Notes: generated by a model not told the origin, from the sequence alone. Positions 1-13,300 are shown, counted from the stretch's first letter. The stretch: DNA of 64,000 nucleotides from Caprimulgus europaeus (GCA_907165065.1 OU015528.1:75683474-75747473), one strand, 5' to 3'. A program made the numbers and translations.

Positions 1-2154
1 CCAACTTCTCTGCACAATTAGTTCAGAAACCTCCATGACCAAATGATGTTTGATTGTTTCTACTGGAGTATTTGTGACCACAGCATAATGTGAACCATCA
101 GAGTCATTGAATGTGAAGTTTCCTGAAGGCAAACTCCTAGGCAGGTTTGAGTGTGAACAACTGGATCAGACACGGTCACTAGGAAAAGCACTGCCTCATC
201 ATTAAAACAGACAGGGGAGATGATTGTTGTAGTTTGAACAATGCCTTGCTTTCATTAGGATCAAAAGTACCTAAAATTGATAATCTGTGTCATCCTTTGA
301 CAGAAACAGTGCCCCAACTTTGTGTTGTGTTCTGGGGAAGCAGTTTCCCCTCTTTAGATCTCTCTCATATATGTGTATATACACAGACAGACATAGCCAC
401 ACACATTTTGTAAGTGCTGTACACATATAGATATTCGAGGCACGTACAATCTCTGTGTCCACAAAAACATCCATGAAGAAGATTCGGGATTGAAGCCACT
501 GTTAGTGCAAATCCGTGGAAGTAATGGTGGCTTAAAACAAGTTGAAATTTGGTACTAGGTTGTGAATACATCATTAATACTTCAAATGACACACGCAGAT
601 GAATTGCACATCACCTCAAAATACCTGCTGAGAACACATAAACTCTTTGCTTGTAGCCTAGGAAGAAGTGTTAAAAGGAGTGCAACAGAAGGGTTCCCAC
701 ACAAAGTCAAGAGCTCACAGGTGATTAATTCTTGCTCTAATGAAGAGGACATTATCTTGGAGTGCTCCAGTGTGCCTGGGTTCTTAGTACTTGTGGGAGA
801 GAAGGACTGGGATGCCACACTCCACTCTTGATATTGTGACTTCTTATAAACCAAGTAAAGCACATTGACTGTTTATTGGGAATGAACATTTAATGATTTC
901 TTTCTTATGACAGGGCAGCCCTCTTACTAAGAGAGCTCATGAAAAGAGGTAAGTTAGCTTTTCATGCGTGACATTTTTCAGTGGTTTGCTTTAATACTAA
1001 CTTAATAGTAAGAAAGGAAACTAACATTGGCAATTTTGGTCCTAATACTTTTCTTAAGTTGTTTTTGAGTCATATTTACTATGAGGTTGCTTGTGTGAAA
1101 TATACATGTCCTTGCCAGAAGCAAGACCTGTTTTATACAAGACCCCATGCAACCACTCAACATTGTTACATGGACATTCATTAGCCCCCTTCCTTCCCAA
1201 CTCCCAACAATGACAACCAGAGATCACAGAACAAAAGGATTAAGTGAGCAGCCAGTAACAGTGACAAAAAGGACATCATGCAGAGCATCAGAGTGAGCAA
1301 GAGATACTGAGGAGGACATCCATTCCTGGGGGTACATTATGATGGGTCATGGACTGGCAATGACCAAATAGATTCCTTGCATTGCAAAAGAAAATGCAAG
1401 GAGCAACAGTAGCTAAAAAAAAGGGGAGGGGGAAAATGCAGCTGGACAAATCTCTTCCATTGCAGGCAAAGGTGAAGTCATCATTGCAGAAACAATAAAA
1501 AAAAAAAGTCTTTCTTCTTCAGGAAAATCTTGACCAAGGCTAAGAACAAGGAAGAATGTTCTAACAACTACTGGCATCTACTTAGCTGGAGATGCCAGGG
1601 TTTAAGACGTCATAGGACAGAAGTGCATGCTCTAGTATTACAGGTGACTGACTGCATCATTCTCTTACGATTGCCAATGAAAACCCAAAGGCTTGCCTTC
1701 ATTTTTAAGTATGTTGCTCTCAAGTAAATTCAGTAATTCCTACAGACATTTTAAAAGGACTGCTTCCATGGCAAACACCTTTCTTACCACTCTGTTTCTG
1801 AGTGAGGTTTTGTATATTGGGGGGATGTACCTGTTTGTCAGACTCCCTAAATGAAAAAGGAGCCTCTCCTATAACCTAGATAACTCACATCTCTGGTGAC
1901 ACTTATTTTACCTTCTGTACACCCTGCAAGAAAAGGAGTCTTTGTGCAGGGACCCAAGGGACTTCACTTTGTAGAGCAAACTATGTGAAACTAAAAGACT
2001 CCAGAACTGCATATGCACCATGAATGGAACTAGATCAACTTGACCCCCTTATTTTGTATATAGATTAAAAATAATCACATTATTGCTTTACAACTGATAG
2101 TTTTTGTGGCATGATTACTGGGGAAGGCTGTCCACCACAGCAATAAATACTCAC
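1..2154 (-). other. CELF2: CELF2 intron, partial (downstream of the last exon in the window)
   Basis: This is non-coding, A+T-rich sequence with short A runs, for example near 1498-1508. No CELF2 exon (VAQMLSG/MAALNGG region) was recognised on the minus strand here, so the next exon is beyond the left edge. Short ORFs on both strands have no recognisable content. Confidence 0.85.
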
Positions 2155-2172
2155 TGTTTACGGTACCTGCTA
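2149..2172 (-). promoter_or_regulatory. CELF2: Tandem 5' splice sites of the linker exon
   Basis: On the minus strand a GTACCG donor (2166-2161) is followed exactly 12 nt later by a GTGAGT donor (2154-2149). The spacing keeps the frame and the intervening sequence has no stop. The distal site matches the U1 consensus better than the proximal one. Confidence 0.75.
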
Positions 2173-2286
2173 GTGCATTAATATTATTCAGTCCAACAGT
2201 GGCTCCAGCCAGTCCTTGGAGAGTACCCAGAGAAGTCAAAGAATTCATGGCCGCACCAGCTGTGGAATTAGCAGTTGATGCAGCCA
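2155..2286 (-). CDS. CELF2: CELF2 exon, 120 or 132 nt (two donors): linker segment before RRM3
   Basis: It encodes (V)AASTANSTAGAAMNSLTSLG then TLQGLAGATVGLNNINALA. This is a Ser/Thr/Ala-rich stretch followed by the conserved GLAGATVGLNN core of the linker. The acceptor TTTCAG|TGGCTGC is preceded by a long T tract. Two donors are possible: GCAG|GTACCG ends the exon at 2167 (120 nt, weak at +4/+5), and AACA|GTGAGT ends it at 2155 (132 nt, near-consensus). The longer form adds codons GGT ACC GTA AAC, giving ALA-GTVN. From memory, mammalian CELF2 isoforms include ALAGTINS and ALAVAQMLSG at this point, which would fit both sites being used. The following exon is beyond the left edge. Confidence 0.93.
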
Positions 2287-4729
2287 CTGAAAGGAAAAAA
2301 AAAAGCATGTCAAAATTAAAGATCATATTTTGCTTATTTTAGTTGCTCACAAACCAGCTTACAATAATGCTGAGTGCAATAACAGGGCTACTGGCAAGAA
2401 AAAGAAAAAAAAAGAAAATAAGACTGATAGCCCAGCCTTGTTCAAGATACTACTAGTATGTTTGTTCATGGAAAGAGTTGATAAGTCTTGAACTGCAAAG
2501 ACTGGATCACAAAATTTAGCATTGTGCTATTATTTGCAAACATAATACAGAAACAGTAAGTATGGAATCAGTCACTTTCTCAATCTAGCATCCCAGGCTG
2601 ATCAGGTATCCAGACTACTGGGATTTTGCTACATTTTAAACTCTATCATTGAAAAAAAAATAGAATTACTCATTGTAATTTTGTCATATAACAGCTTTCT
2701 CTTCTGGGCCCCAAGTATTATAAGAGAAATTTTAATTATTCTAACTGTGGCTTTAAGGCCCTGCTCTAGGACACTATAAACATCATGTAAAATGTTAAAG
2801 TTTACAAAAAGAAGAATGACCAGCCAAATACAAAATGTAAGTGCTATCCATTCTATTGCAAGCTTTTAGCCTGGCCTTTGTATGTAACCAGTCATGTATA
2901 TGCACCCCAGAAACATGCATCCCCAAAAACTCTGCCAGAGGGGAAGCTGAAGCTCAGGTGGAAAAAAGGTCCTTGCTGCTAGGATGCCAAGTAAATGATG
3001 AAGGTGGGTGAGATGAATCCATCGCTTAAGAAGGGAAAGAGACTCACTTTCTTGTCATAGGAAAGTAATACAGCACGTTAGAAAGAGCTATCATTTAGGG
3101 TAGTTGGATGAACTAGAAATGTGTGTCTCTCATAGAAGGGCCTTAAATAAGCAGTGTAAATTAAACATTTAACTTACAGGTAGGTAAAGTTATACCAGAT
3201 GACTCACACTCATAAAAGCTGTGGAAGCAATTAGGTTTTTAGCTTGCCTCCTGAGCGCTACTTTAGTGCATCAATCATAAGGACTTTCTTTTCTTTTAAA
3301 AAGTTGCATTATTTTCTGAAAAGTGAACATTTAAAGTCAGAGTTTTGTTGATTATTTACTGGAGGTACATCATGTTTACACCATGCTTTTTTACTCCTAT
3401 TCATTACCTAGCTGTGAAATGGTTAAGACCACTTTTATCTTGATGCTCTTTTGAGCTGTTCAGCACATCAGATTACTCACTGAACCCTCAAGAAAGTGAA
3501 GTCTCTACAGTTAGCAGGATCCAGTAAGGAAAGTAGGAGGTAATGTTTTCACTCTGGGGGTAAACCTTAAAGCTCTAACCTACAAATAACCAACCTTTAC
3601 AACCTTAATACCCACCAAAGACAAGCTTTCACACTCATGGGGCCTCAAAGTACAAAAGACTCTCCTGGTGTGGGTGAGGAGAGATTTCCAGACTCTGTGA
3701 GGCATTCTTAGTCCCCACTTCCCTAGCATCTGCAATGTTAACTTGAATAATTTTATATGTTGCAGATAGAAGCAGCTTTGATTATTCAGTCTCTCTCCAC
3801 AAAGCAATAAGAAGTCAATGTCTTTGTTTAAAAAAAAGTAATCAAAAAACCGAAGTAAAAAACCACTTTTGTCAGAATAATGTGGGCACCAACAGAGAAG
3901 GGAGAAAAAAAAATCAAAGTGAATGAATGTCAGTGAATTCCCTATGACCAACACTGCTCTGTGTTTCTGCTCATGTTCATTAGCAGATCATTTAAATGAA
4001 GTATATAAACCTCATATCTGAAGGCTCTGATTGGTTTTGACTGGGCTGAATTCCATCCGTTTCAGTTCCAGAGGGTTATTACCCTTTTCTCTCGAGGAAA
4101 CACATATATTTAAGAAATGAGAGAAATGGGGGTTAGGAAACTGCCTGGAAATTACATTAATGCTCTTGGGGGCAAATAACTTCTGTGAATGAGAGTCATA
4201 GGCTTATGGATTGTCAACACATCTGTTGGAGAAGGCAGAAAAAACCCGATTAAATCCCTCTTATGCAGCCCACAGAGTGCGTTATGGTTGCTCTTACCAT
4301 AGTCTTACTGCTCAAACACATGCTCCAGGGATGGCCAGTATGAGGCCATTACCCCTTCTTCTTTTATTCACATCAAGTTTGTCTATTCCATCAGACAAAC
4401 ACAGAGCAGGTGCCTTAGTGATTCTCCCATTTGAAGTTGCAATGCAGAATATCCAGTTTGCCTAAATAATGACTTGGCATATAATCAATGTAAAATACTA
4501 GTTGGAGCACTGAAGCACCTCAGAAATCAGTGTTTTGTTGTTGCAGCTATTTCTTCTGCTTAGCAGTGATCTGTCTCACAGATCCACTGGGACAATGCTT
4601 TTTCCTCTCTGGCTTATTATTTCCTTGAGGAGAAAGAAACTGAAGAAATTGTGTAGTTCCATTATCTTATTGAACATGGGGTGAACAGAATTGAAGGAAG
4701 CTCCTTTTGTTAGGGCACTTGTAAAAGAC

Positions 4730-4752
4730 ACATCCAGCACTTTGCTGGATGT
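4730..4752. repeat. Perfect inverted repeat, 10-bp stem, 3-nt loop
   Basis: ACATCCAGCA at 4730-4739 pairs with TGCTGGATGT at 4743-4752. It is short and could be chance in a window of this size. Confidence 0.7.
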
Positions 4753-6377
4753 TTCCTGAGAGACTCCACACTAGTTATCTCCTTCTCTTTGACTGAGACC
4801 TGCACATATGAAATGAAGATGAAGACAATGATGAGCTAAAATGCTATCATGAAAGGGTCATAAAAGGTCCAAGATACTCAGAGAGGTGAAAAATTATCAC
4901 AAAATGCTGGATAAAACCAACAGATGAAGCAATGGTATTCCTTGTTCCCAAAAAACTTCAAAGGAGTTGAAACAAAAGTCAGAGGGTCCTACAAGATATG
5001 TGTGGAGGCTTAGGCCAGCTGAAAGTTTTTACCTCATGTGCTCCCAGAATACATTGAAATCCATCTAAAGACACAACTATGCTTCTCCTTTGCCCTTTTC
5101 TAGTTTCTTTCAACTAAGAAATTGTAACATATATTGAACCAAAGGGAAAAAAGAAAAATCTCATGCCTTGTGGTAACGGTAGATGACTAAACTACTTTGG
5201 GGGAACCTGTATAACTCTCTCATGTCAGCAAAGCTCTTGGGCTCCACAACTGCTCAGAGTAATGGCAAAGGAAGTATAATTCACTGTCGGAATAGTGTTA
5301 TTCTGTATTTATGACTTCTAGTTGTCCAGGTGACAAAAACAGACTGGATACCTACTGAATTTATAAATTGGTTTTTACCAAGTTCCCCTGCCACCAAATA
5401 AATTAAAAGAAAACATTTCACAACTTCCTCCATCCTCCACAGCAGAACATTACTGCTCTGAATTGAATCACTTCATAGTGCTGCTTAATAAACAGTAGGC
5501 ATCTGTCTCCAGGTACTCAGACAGCTTGATGTACGGAGCTGTAGTGCCACTAGGAATTGCCTTCTTTGTGCTATTGGTGCACCAGCATTCTGAGCAACAG
5601 TGAAGAAAATCAAAACACATTAAAAAAGTGCAAATGACTTGGACTTCTGGTGTCACTCTGTATGGCACACCCTCTATCCACAACATTTGGTGTATTATTT
5701 TTCTCTTTATACTGGGAATTTTATCCTTGTCTCCTTAAAACTTATATATGTCAGGAACTCAGTAGGTTTCTGGGGCAGCTGGAAATGAGTTAGCTCATAC
5801 TGAAGCTGGGGAGAGATTCAGCAGGCTGGAGCTGCAGCCTGATGAATCCTGGCTGAATATACAATAGTTGGTGAAGAACAGAGCTGCTTTTTACCAGCTG
5901 CACCAATCATTCCCTCACAACGTTAAACCCCGGATAAACATCAGAACATGATAGATAAGATTTTGTCTACTCAAAGGAACTTTTTCCTCTCTAACATCAG
6001 TCATTGGAAAAAGCCGACAACGTTCTCAAAGAGGCTGTTGCTCAATCAGAGACTATTGGCAGGAGTTACAGAGTTGAATCCTTTCACTGTTGTTGCAAGA
6101 GTTCAGACAAGATGTTCATCATATTCCCCACTGGCCTTAAAAATCTATTAATATGTGAAAATAATATCACAGCATTGGACAAAGAGGTCAGTTAGACTTG
6201 TAAGAGTAAGGAGTTGTCCTGTAACCTGTAGAAAAATCTGCTCTCTTTCCTGCAGGTACATTGCATGCTGGCCACCTGTTGCCTCCTCCATCCAGGTTAC
6301 ATACAGAGACTTTACAGAACACTTCAGCATCTCCAACCATAAAAGGTGAGAACGTTAAAAATGTTTATTTTACATTT

Positions 6378-6404
6378 ACAATAAGGTCTTAGAGACCTTA
6401 TTGT
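6378..6404. repeat. Perfect inverted repeat, 12-bp stem, 3-nt loop
   Basis: ACAATAAGGTCT at 6378-6389 and AGACCTTATTGT at 6393-6404 are exact reverse complements around TAG. They would form a compact hairpin in the intron RNA. Confidence 0.8.
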
Positions 6405-7070
6405 TTCTTCTTCACTGACTCCTCTATTCTCACATTTCTTTGTCTGTTTTGCAGCCTTATTCCTCTTTCTTCCAAACTCAACTCCACTTTAATAAACATC
6501 CAGAAATCTTTGAATAATACAAATAATATTATTAAGAAGCTGTGAAATGGAGAAGGGCATGGCTGCAACCTTCCCCCAACACACCCCGAAATCACTCCCA
6601 GCCCCAGCCATTTGATCTTAATGTGCTTCCTCCATTTAATTGATGAAATTTTTCCTGTCAAATAGCTTCATTATGAATAAAGTCACTTGGCCTTTGGTTA
6701 ATATATTCTATAACAGAGCCTGCTTTGATACAGAGAACATATTTTCATTTGGAGTGGATGCTCTACACAGAGTAGACATTTGTATTTAACTAGCAATGTT
6801 GCATTCATAGAGATTTTTTAAGGCTGGAAGAAGCTGGCATTTTCAACTATTCTCAACACATTTATTTCTGCCTGTAAAAGGTTATAGCACCTTTTAGGTC
6901 AGAGATTCTTTTCAGAGAAATCTAAACTAGCAATGAGCCATTTCCCTTTCACTTTAAATAACGTTTCAACACAATTTCTAAAAACTATGCCAAACTAGAA
7001 AAACAACTGGTATTAGCATAGAAACTTTTGGCTATTCTTTTGGCTAGCTTATGTCCATAGAGTCATGATG

Positions 7071-7100
7071 ATTTACATCATCTGGATTTACATCATCTGG
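7071..7100. repeat. Tandem duplication, 2 x 15 nt
   Basis: The unit atttacatcatctgg is present twice head to tail without a mismatch, consistent with a small replication-slippage duplication. Confidence 0.85.
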
Positions 7101-8689
7101 AAAATGAGATTCAGGATAACAATATCTAGGAAAAGCAATGATATGTAAATATTTCTTTGGCTTTGCTGTGCACACTGTGGATGGGATTAATTTCCCCACC
7201 TTTGGCAGCCTCATTGTTAGTTTAAGCTAGTCTAGTCAAAACTATTATTTTGAGCCTTTCTGAGGTTAAGGGACGTCCAACTCAGCCTACCTTTAGATTT
7301 CTATTTTAGGACAGGCTGAATTGCCCTCTAGGAGTGCCCTTGTTTCCAGGGGCACCATTGTGATGGTGAACTAGAAGGAACATATGTCTACTGAAGTAGA
7401 CACAGACCACTCAGGGAGGAAATATGCTGTGGGATGGATCCTGCCCTTCCTGTTGGCAACAGGTTGTGTTACAAGCTGGTGAGTGAGTGATGTGCTTTCA
7501 TCCTGCAGGCAGAACCAATACCAAACCATGCAAGCTCAGGAGGTTGAACATCATCACCTCAATTCAAACTTGGGCTCAGAGAACTGCCTGATGCTGGGCA
7601 ATTCTGAGCTAATGTGCAGAGGACATGCACTTTTCTGCACAGCACACCCTGTCAGAGAAAGGAGCTAGGCAGCAGGGACTTAGGCAGTGTTAGTGTAGAG
7701 CTTATACAAAGTAGAATGGCCTTGCACAAGAGCATGCAGGGTGAGCTAAACTGCTAGATGCTATTGATGCCTCTCCCAGTTCTGCCTCAAACTTCTTGTG
7801 CTCCCCTAGATAAAGCACTCGCTATGTTTTTTGCTGCAAGACAGGGCTAATTCTGCTTCTTCCCAGTTGCTAGCTTGCCTCTTGGAAAGCTGTATCTTAG
7901 GGGCACAGACACATTTTTGTCATGCTTATTTACTTCCTACACTTAAGATCAAGGAGTGCCCTTGACAGGGCTTCTAGGTATACCAAAGTAAGAAAATCAC
8001 AGATCTATATTTGTCTGTAGTACAGCCTTGGGCAAATCCCACCCCTCTCACGTCTCAGGGCCAATTTATAAAGTTAATCCTCTTCCCCAACAGAGGAGGT
8101 CAAATGGAGGGTCCAGGGAGGCTGCCTGAGCTCTTGGTGATGAAACAAAGTACTAGATAAACACTCTTTCTCACTGTTGCTCTGAGTAAAATGACCTATT
8201 CAAACCACACAAGCACCACTATGATTTAGCAGGGAGATGGTTTGCAGTCTGTAGTTGACCTCATTCTTTCCTTAATTTTTTTTGCTGAGTGTTTAATAAT
8301 AAAGACTTCAATGACTTCTCAGCAGAGTCATATACCACAGAAAAAAGAAGTCTCTTGCAAACTCCATACTGTGCATACTAAGTTGGCACTATTTTATGGA
8401 TGGTGATAGGAAGGCTGTGCACTCTCTCTATTCCTGCCTTGTCCTATTCCCTTCCTCCTCTTCCAGCACTGGCATGTTGTCTGGAAATGATATGCAGCCA
8501 CACTGCAGGTCTGGGACTAAGGTATTAAGAATATCAATAAGACATTTCAAAGATTTTAAGTGAAGTTTCCTTTGGAAACATTATTTTTTGTTTTAGGGCA
8601 AGCCTAAAGGAGAAAACAGGCAAAGAAAAGCAAGAGAAGCTTCAGCTCTTTGTCTGCGTGGAGCGTTGCTATAGACCTTCACCAAGTAA

Positions 8690-8924
8690 CAAGTGACAGG
8701 ACAAGAGGAAATGGCCTCAAGTTGCACCAGGGGAGGTTTAGGTTGGATATTAGGAAAAAATTCTTCACTGAAAGGGTTGTCAAGCATTGGAACAGGCTGC
8801 CCAGGGAAGTGGTTGAGTCACCATCCCTGGAGGTATGGTTTAGTGGTAGACTTGGCAGTGTTAGGTTTTCATTTGGACTTGATAATCTTCAAGGTCTTTT
8901 CCAACCAAAATGACTCTATGATTC
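8690..8924 (+). mobile_element. CR1 LINE fragment, 3' end
   Basis: It contains the standard CR1 3' phrases in order: tgacaggacaagaggaaatg, ggttggatattaggaaaaa, ggaacaggctgcccaggg and the terminal ttccaaccaaaatgactcta tgattc. It is 5'-truncated and diverged, and inserted antisense to CELF2. Short ORFs here are remnants or chance. Confidence 0.92.
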
Positions 8925-9611
8925 ACCCACTCCATCCATGTGAAGAGAACAGCTAATGTTTCTGAGGCAGAACCAGCTTTCTGGTGCTGCAGGGCTACAG
9001 GGCAGCTCCAAGCCCAGCTTAACTGTGCTGGGGCTTTCCACACAGAGATTCACAACAGTGACTGTGTCAGTCCTGCTGACAGCTTTCCTTTAGGCAGCTT
9101 CCCGTTACACTCCACAACTGCCTAACGCATGGCACAACAGGAAGCTCAGCCTTCACCCTGACATCAGCTACCTCTTTATCTGTGCTCTGGTCACATCCTG
9201 CTTAGTCGGTTGTAGAGGATGTACATATATTAAAAAGCAAACCACACCGCTTGGCTGTGAACCACAACTTTGTTCTTGTTTTACTCAATGGAGAGTTTAA
9301 ATAACTCAGTGTTCAAAGTGTTTATTTTGCTCTGGTTAAGATGATATAGTAGTGCACCAGGGATCAACATTACCTACAAATTTAAGGTTCAGTATCTCTA
9401 CAATTTTAAGCATGAGAAGTTGCAGAGAAAACATGTTCTCTTTTGGGAGAGACTCCTGTCAAATCTGTATTGGTGATTGTCTGAGTCCAGAATCCTCTTT
9501 CTTGTACTGAATTTGGGTGTATTTCTGATTTTCTGCTGCTTTCCTGAGCTCACTGACTCCAAAGGCTAGATACAGTAGATCTGACTTAACCTGCTCCTGA
9601 CTAAATGGCTG

Positions 9612-10374
9612 CTATTCAGAGGGATGCAGACAGGCAGAGTTGGTGGACAAGAACCTCATGAAATTTAACAAGGACAGACACAAACTCCTGCACCTGAAAA
9701 GGAATAATCCCTTTCAGTAACACAGGGTGGAGATGGAGGGGCTGGGGAGAACCTATGCTGAAAAGGACCTGGGAGGGTCCTAGTGGGAGGTGACCATGAG
9801 CCAGCAGCATGTGCTGGCAACAAAGCAAGCCAGCAGTATCATGGGTTGTTGGAACAGGAGAAGAGCCAGGAGACCCAGGTAATTTTTCCTTTTTACTCAT
9901 CACTTGTTGGATCACATCTAAATACTACATCCACGTTTGGGCTCCCCATTGCAAGGAAAACGTTGATCATCTGGAGGAGGTTTGGTGGAGGGGCAGTGAG
10001 ATGGTCAAGGGCTGGAGCACTCATCCTGTAACAAGATGGGCTTGTTCAGGTTAGAGAGAGAATGGCTCCAGGTGGATCTAAAGTAGTCTCTTTGTACTTA
10101 TGAGGAGGTCATCAGCTAGAGAGAGCAGTAGTGCATGGTGGAAAGATGAGAGATAAATTGAAACAAGATACAAGATCTGTTCATTCAGATACAAGTAAAA
10201 ACATTTGTACTGTGAGGAGTGTCAAATGCTGGAACAGATTACTCAGATTTCCCAGTCCATGTCTTTCGAGGTTTTTAAGACTTGATTGATCTCACCTCAC
10301 ACCTGACCCTGCAGGGGGTTGGACCACAGACCTCCTGAGAGAACTTCCAACCTTAATTATTCTATGAACCTATG
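9612..10374 (+). mobile_element. CR1 LINE fragment, long and diverged
   Basis: It shows gacaagaacctcatgaaatt near its start, then gacctgggagggtcctagtg, gaccatgagccagcagcatg, ggttggaccacagacctcct and a 3' end attattctatgaacctatga. This is the order of a CR1 3' region including the end of its reverse-transcriptase ORF and the 3'UTR. Many substitutions and small indels make it an old copy, antisense to CELF2. Confidence 0.88.
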
Positions 10375-13300
10375 AAAAGTAGAACAGTGTAGTGGAAAAG
10401 TAGAAAAAGTCAGGTAACACTGAGGCAGAATGAAAGCAAGCTGAAGGATGAAGACATGTTGGCAGAAAACTGAACAGGAGATCTGGCTCCTGTTCTTGAG
10501 TCTGTTTACAGGAATCGTGGTTGACATCGAATATGCCACTTAGTTCTTGGCTGTGCTTCTGATTCTAGTCTGCCACAACAACTGTGTAAGTAAAACTCCC
10601 AGGGACAGATCTACATCTAACAAAAGGAGGTCCTGACCCTGGATGATTCCTTGAGATTTTACATTCTTCTTAGTCTCCTTTAGAGTTAGCAATGTGCAAC
10701 AGAAAATAAAGTTGTAGTAGAAGAATGGACAGAAAGGACACAAAGACATTACACAAAGAGTAAATACAGTAAGAAAAGAAAATCAAAATGTTTTAAATAC
10801 TTCTAAGATCTCCCCAGTCTGTGAGACAATAAAAAAATGATAAGAATTGGGGACAAAAAGAAAAGAAACATTAAACCCAAAGTAGAAATGTCTAATTTTA
10901 GCAAGTTGAATTTAAAATCCTTGTTTACTACCCAAAATCTCCTGGGTAAATAAAATATTCCTTTGTCCTTTTGTCAGTACAAGAGGGTTAATAAAGTTAA
11001 AAGATAAGACTTGATTTAAAGACAATAAAATTAAAGTTGCCTTCTCTTTTTTCTTTCTAATTAGTTGCAAAACCCAACAATGTTTGGAACAATGTCTTGG
11101 AAACTGTATCTAAACAAGATGAACACCTGCTGGCCTGAGTGAAAGACTGAACACAGTGGCCAAAGTTTAGTTGTGTTGGACAAAGTCTATGCAAAGCTTC
11201 CAACTTTGGTCTGATTTACAACATCTTATTTTGGTTGTGTTACTCTCTTAAACAGAGAAGACAGGCACCCAACTGTAGGAGATGCTCATGTAGCAGAGAA
11301 TACGGACCACTGATCTGGTGTTATGTGGGATTCTGGCCAGATATGATCTTTCATGTTTAAGGTCAATTGATTAAGGTGTATTCTCTCTATGTAGCACTAA
11401 CAACAACTGGTTGTTTTAAAGACCCAAACCTTTATCCCAAACATGTGAATTAAATGTCTCTTTTGGAAAAGAGGAGTCATTCAAGTATAGTAATGATGGA
11501 GCTTATGAAATGAGGATTATAAACATGGGTGTGGGGGAGAAGTGGGTAAGTCAATCACACCGCCCATGTGACAGTGCTCTCAGGAATTCGCAGTTGCGTT
11601 TCTGTCTGAAATGAGCACACTCTACCCGGTCTGACTGCACAGGAACATTTTAAAGGGGAAGAATAATTAAGCGATGACAGAGGCATCATCATTATTAGAT
11701 AATCACAACCCAGGGGCATTAACAAACGTTGAGTGTCTCTAATCCCATGGGGTCCAATTATTCTGTGATAATAACCACACCTCCAAGTTTTAATTTATTC
11801 TTGTGGAGAATCTCGGGGAGGATGTGGGGGAAAGGGGGGCATTTTAATATTTTTGCTGAAAGAAGATGCAGTTGGCCTTTCAAAAGGGCTCATCAGTATT
11901 CTAATCTAACTAGCATGTGTGATTGGCATTAAATTGTCTGCCCTTTACGGTGATCTCCAGCCAATCCGACTATTCACCCTTGCACAAACCAGTGGTCTGC
12001 CAGTCACTAACAGCACCAGCATACACCGGTTCTGTTTCTTGGGGCAATTTTTGGCAAAGGAAAGGTGGATTTTCCTAGTCTGGGAAGGTTAATTCTCCAT
12101 AAAGTCTTCTGATAAACACATTGCCACTGGTGTGGAGAGAGAAGTAAAAACTTGCTCATTTTCTGGTATCTTGGAAGTGCTGTCTGACATGTCAAAATGG
12201 AAGTTTCCAGTAAGTGTAAGTGTTCTGCTTGTGCCTGGATGGAATAAAATAAAAGTGACAGACACACTCCAGGGAAAGAGCACCAGAAAAGCAAGACAGC
12301 AAGAAAGAGTCAGGGGAAACAAGAATGACAATATAGAAAGACATATACTAGTATCACAGCCTTTCTCAAACAAGCCAGTGTCCCTCTATTTCTTCATTAC
12401 TCACAGGTGAACAGTTCCTATGAAAGGTTATCCGTATCTTCTCAGGGTACAGCAAAAGAGAAGCACCAGTGAGGAAAGGAGGAAGGGAGAGCAGCATACA
12501 CTCAACATCTGCTCACTTCTGCATGCATGCACGTGCAAATGAGACAAAGGAAGGCAGAATACGGGAGAGAGAAAGAGGGGAGAGGAGTCTTTCCCCATGG
12601 CAATACTTTTGGCTCTTCAGTAGTGCATGGGTCTTTGAAAGCTAAGTTCTGTGAGCCTGGGATAAGTGAAAATCAGGGTCACTCATCTTGCCTAAGTTGA
12701 CATTTCTGATTGTCTTGAAATTACAGTGTCTACACCGAGGATATTCCACAGCAGTGCAAAGGAGGAGCAAACAGCATATAAAGGTACTACAGGTATGGCA
12801 GACAAACCTATCAGCTGGCTATTTTTGTAGTTCTCTAGTCTTACATTCTGTAAGTTTTCTCCAAACCGATCTACCCAACAGAAGGTATTTTAGGAAACAA
12901 GAGTTTATTGATTGGGCATATCTTTGTGAATCTAGGCTACTGTGTTTAAGAGTCTATTTTCCTTATAAAAATAGAGAGAGAGAGTAAAAAGCAAGTTAAT
13001 ACTCTGGGCCAATTCCACATTAAAGCTTCTGTTTTGTTGAAATGTCTTGCTCAGTGAAGACCATCCATGTCTAGTGTAAACTACAAGTCATATATCCTAT
13101 TTCAGCATTGTGCCTGCAACATATTGTGCCTTCTGCCCAGCAGACCACAATGATAAATTACTTTTGGTTTTGGGTGGGAAGTACTTTAAAGAGAGGCTGG
13201 GGAAAAGAATAATACGGCAAAGTGGACTAGCTTGGGTTAAACTTCATAGCTGCCCATTAGATGTTTCCAACTGTAACTCAAACTGAAACAAAACCAGATT

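Noticed and set aside
1-2154. Search for the next linker exon (VAQMLSG/MAALNGG region)
   Set aside because: No matching minus-strand sequence was seen, so it lies past the left edge.
8650-8956. Two overlapping 87-aa plus-strand ORFs
   Set aside because: They are CR1-derived sequence in chance frames.
11800-11845. G-rich stretch on the plus strand considered as a G-quadruplex
   Set aside because: Only three runs of at least three G fall within loop limits, so it fails the consensus, and it is on the non-transcript strand.
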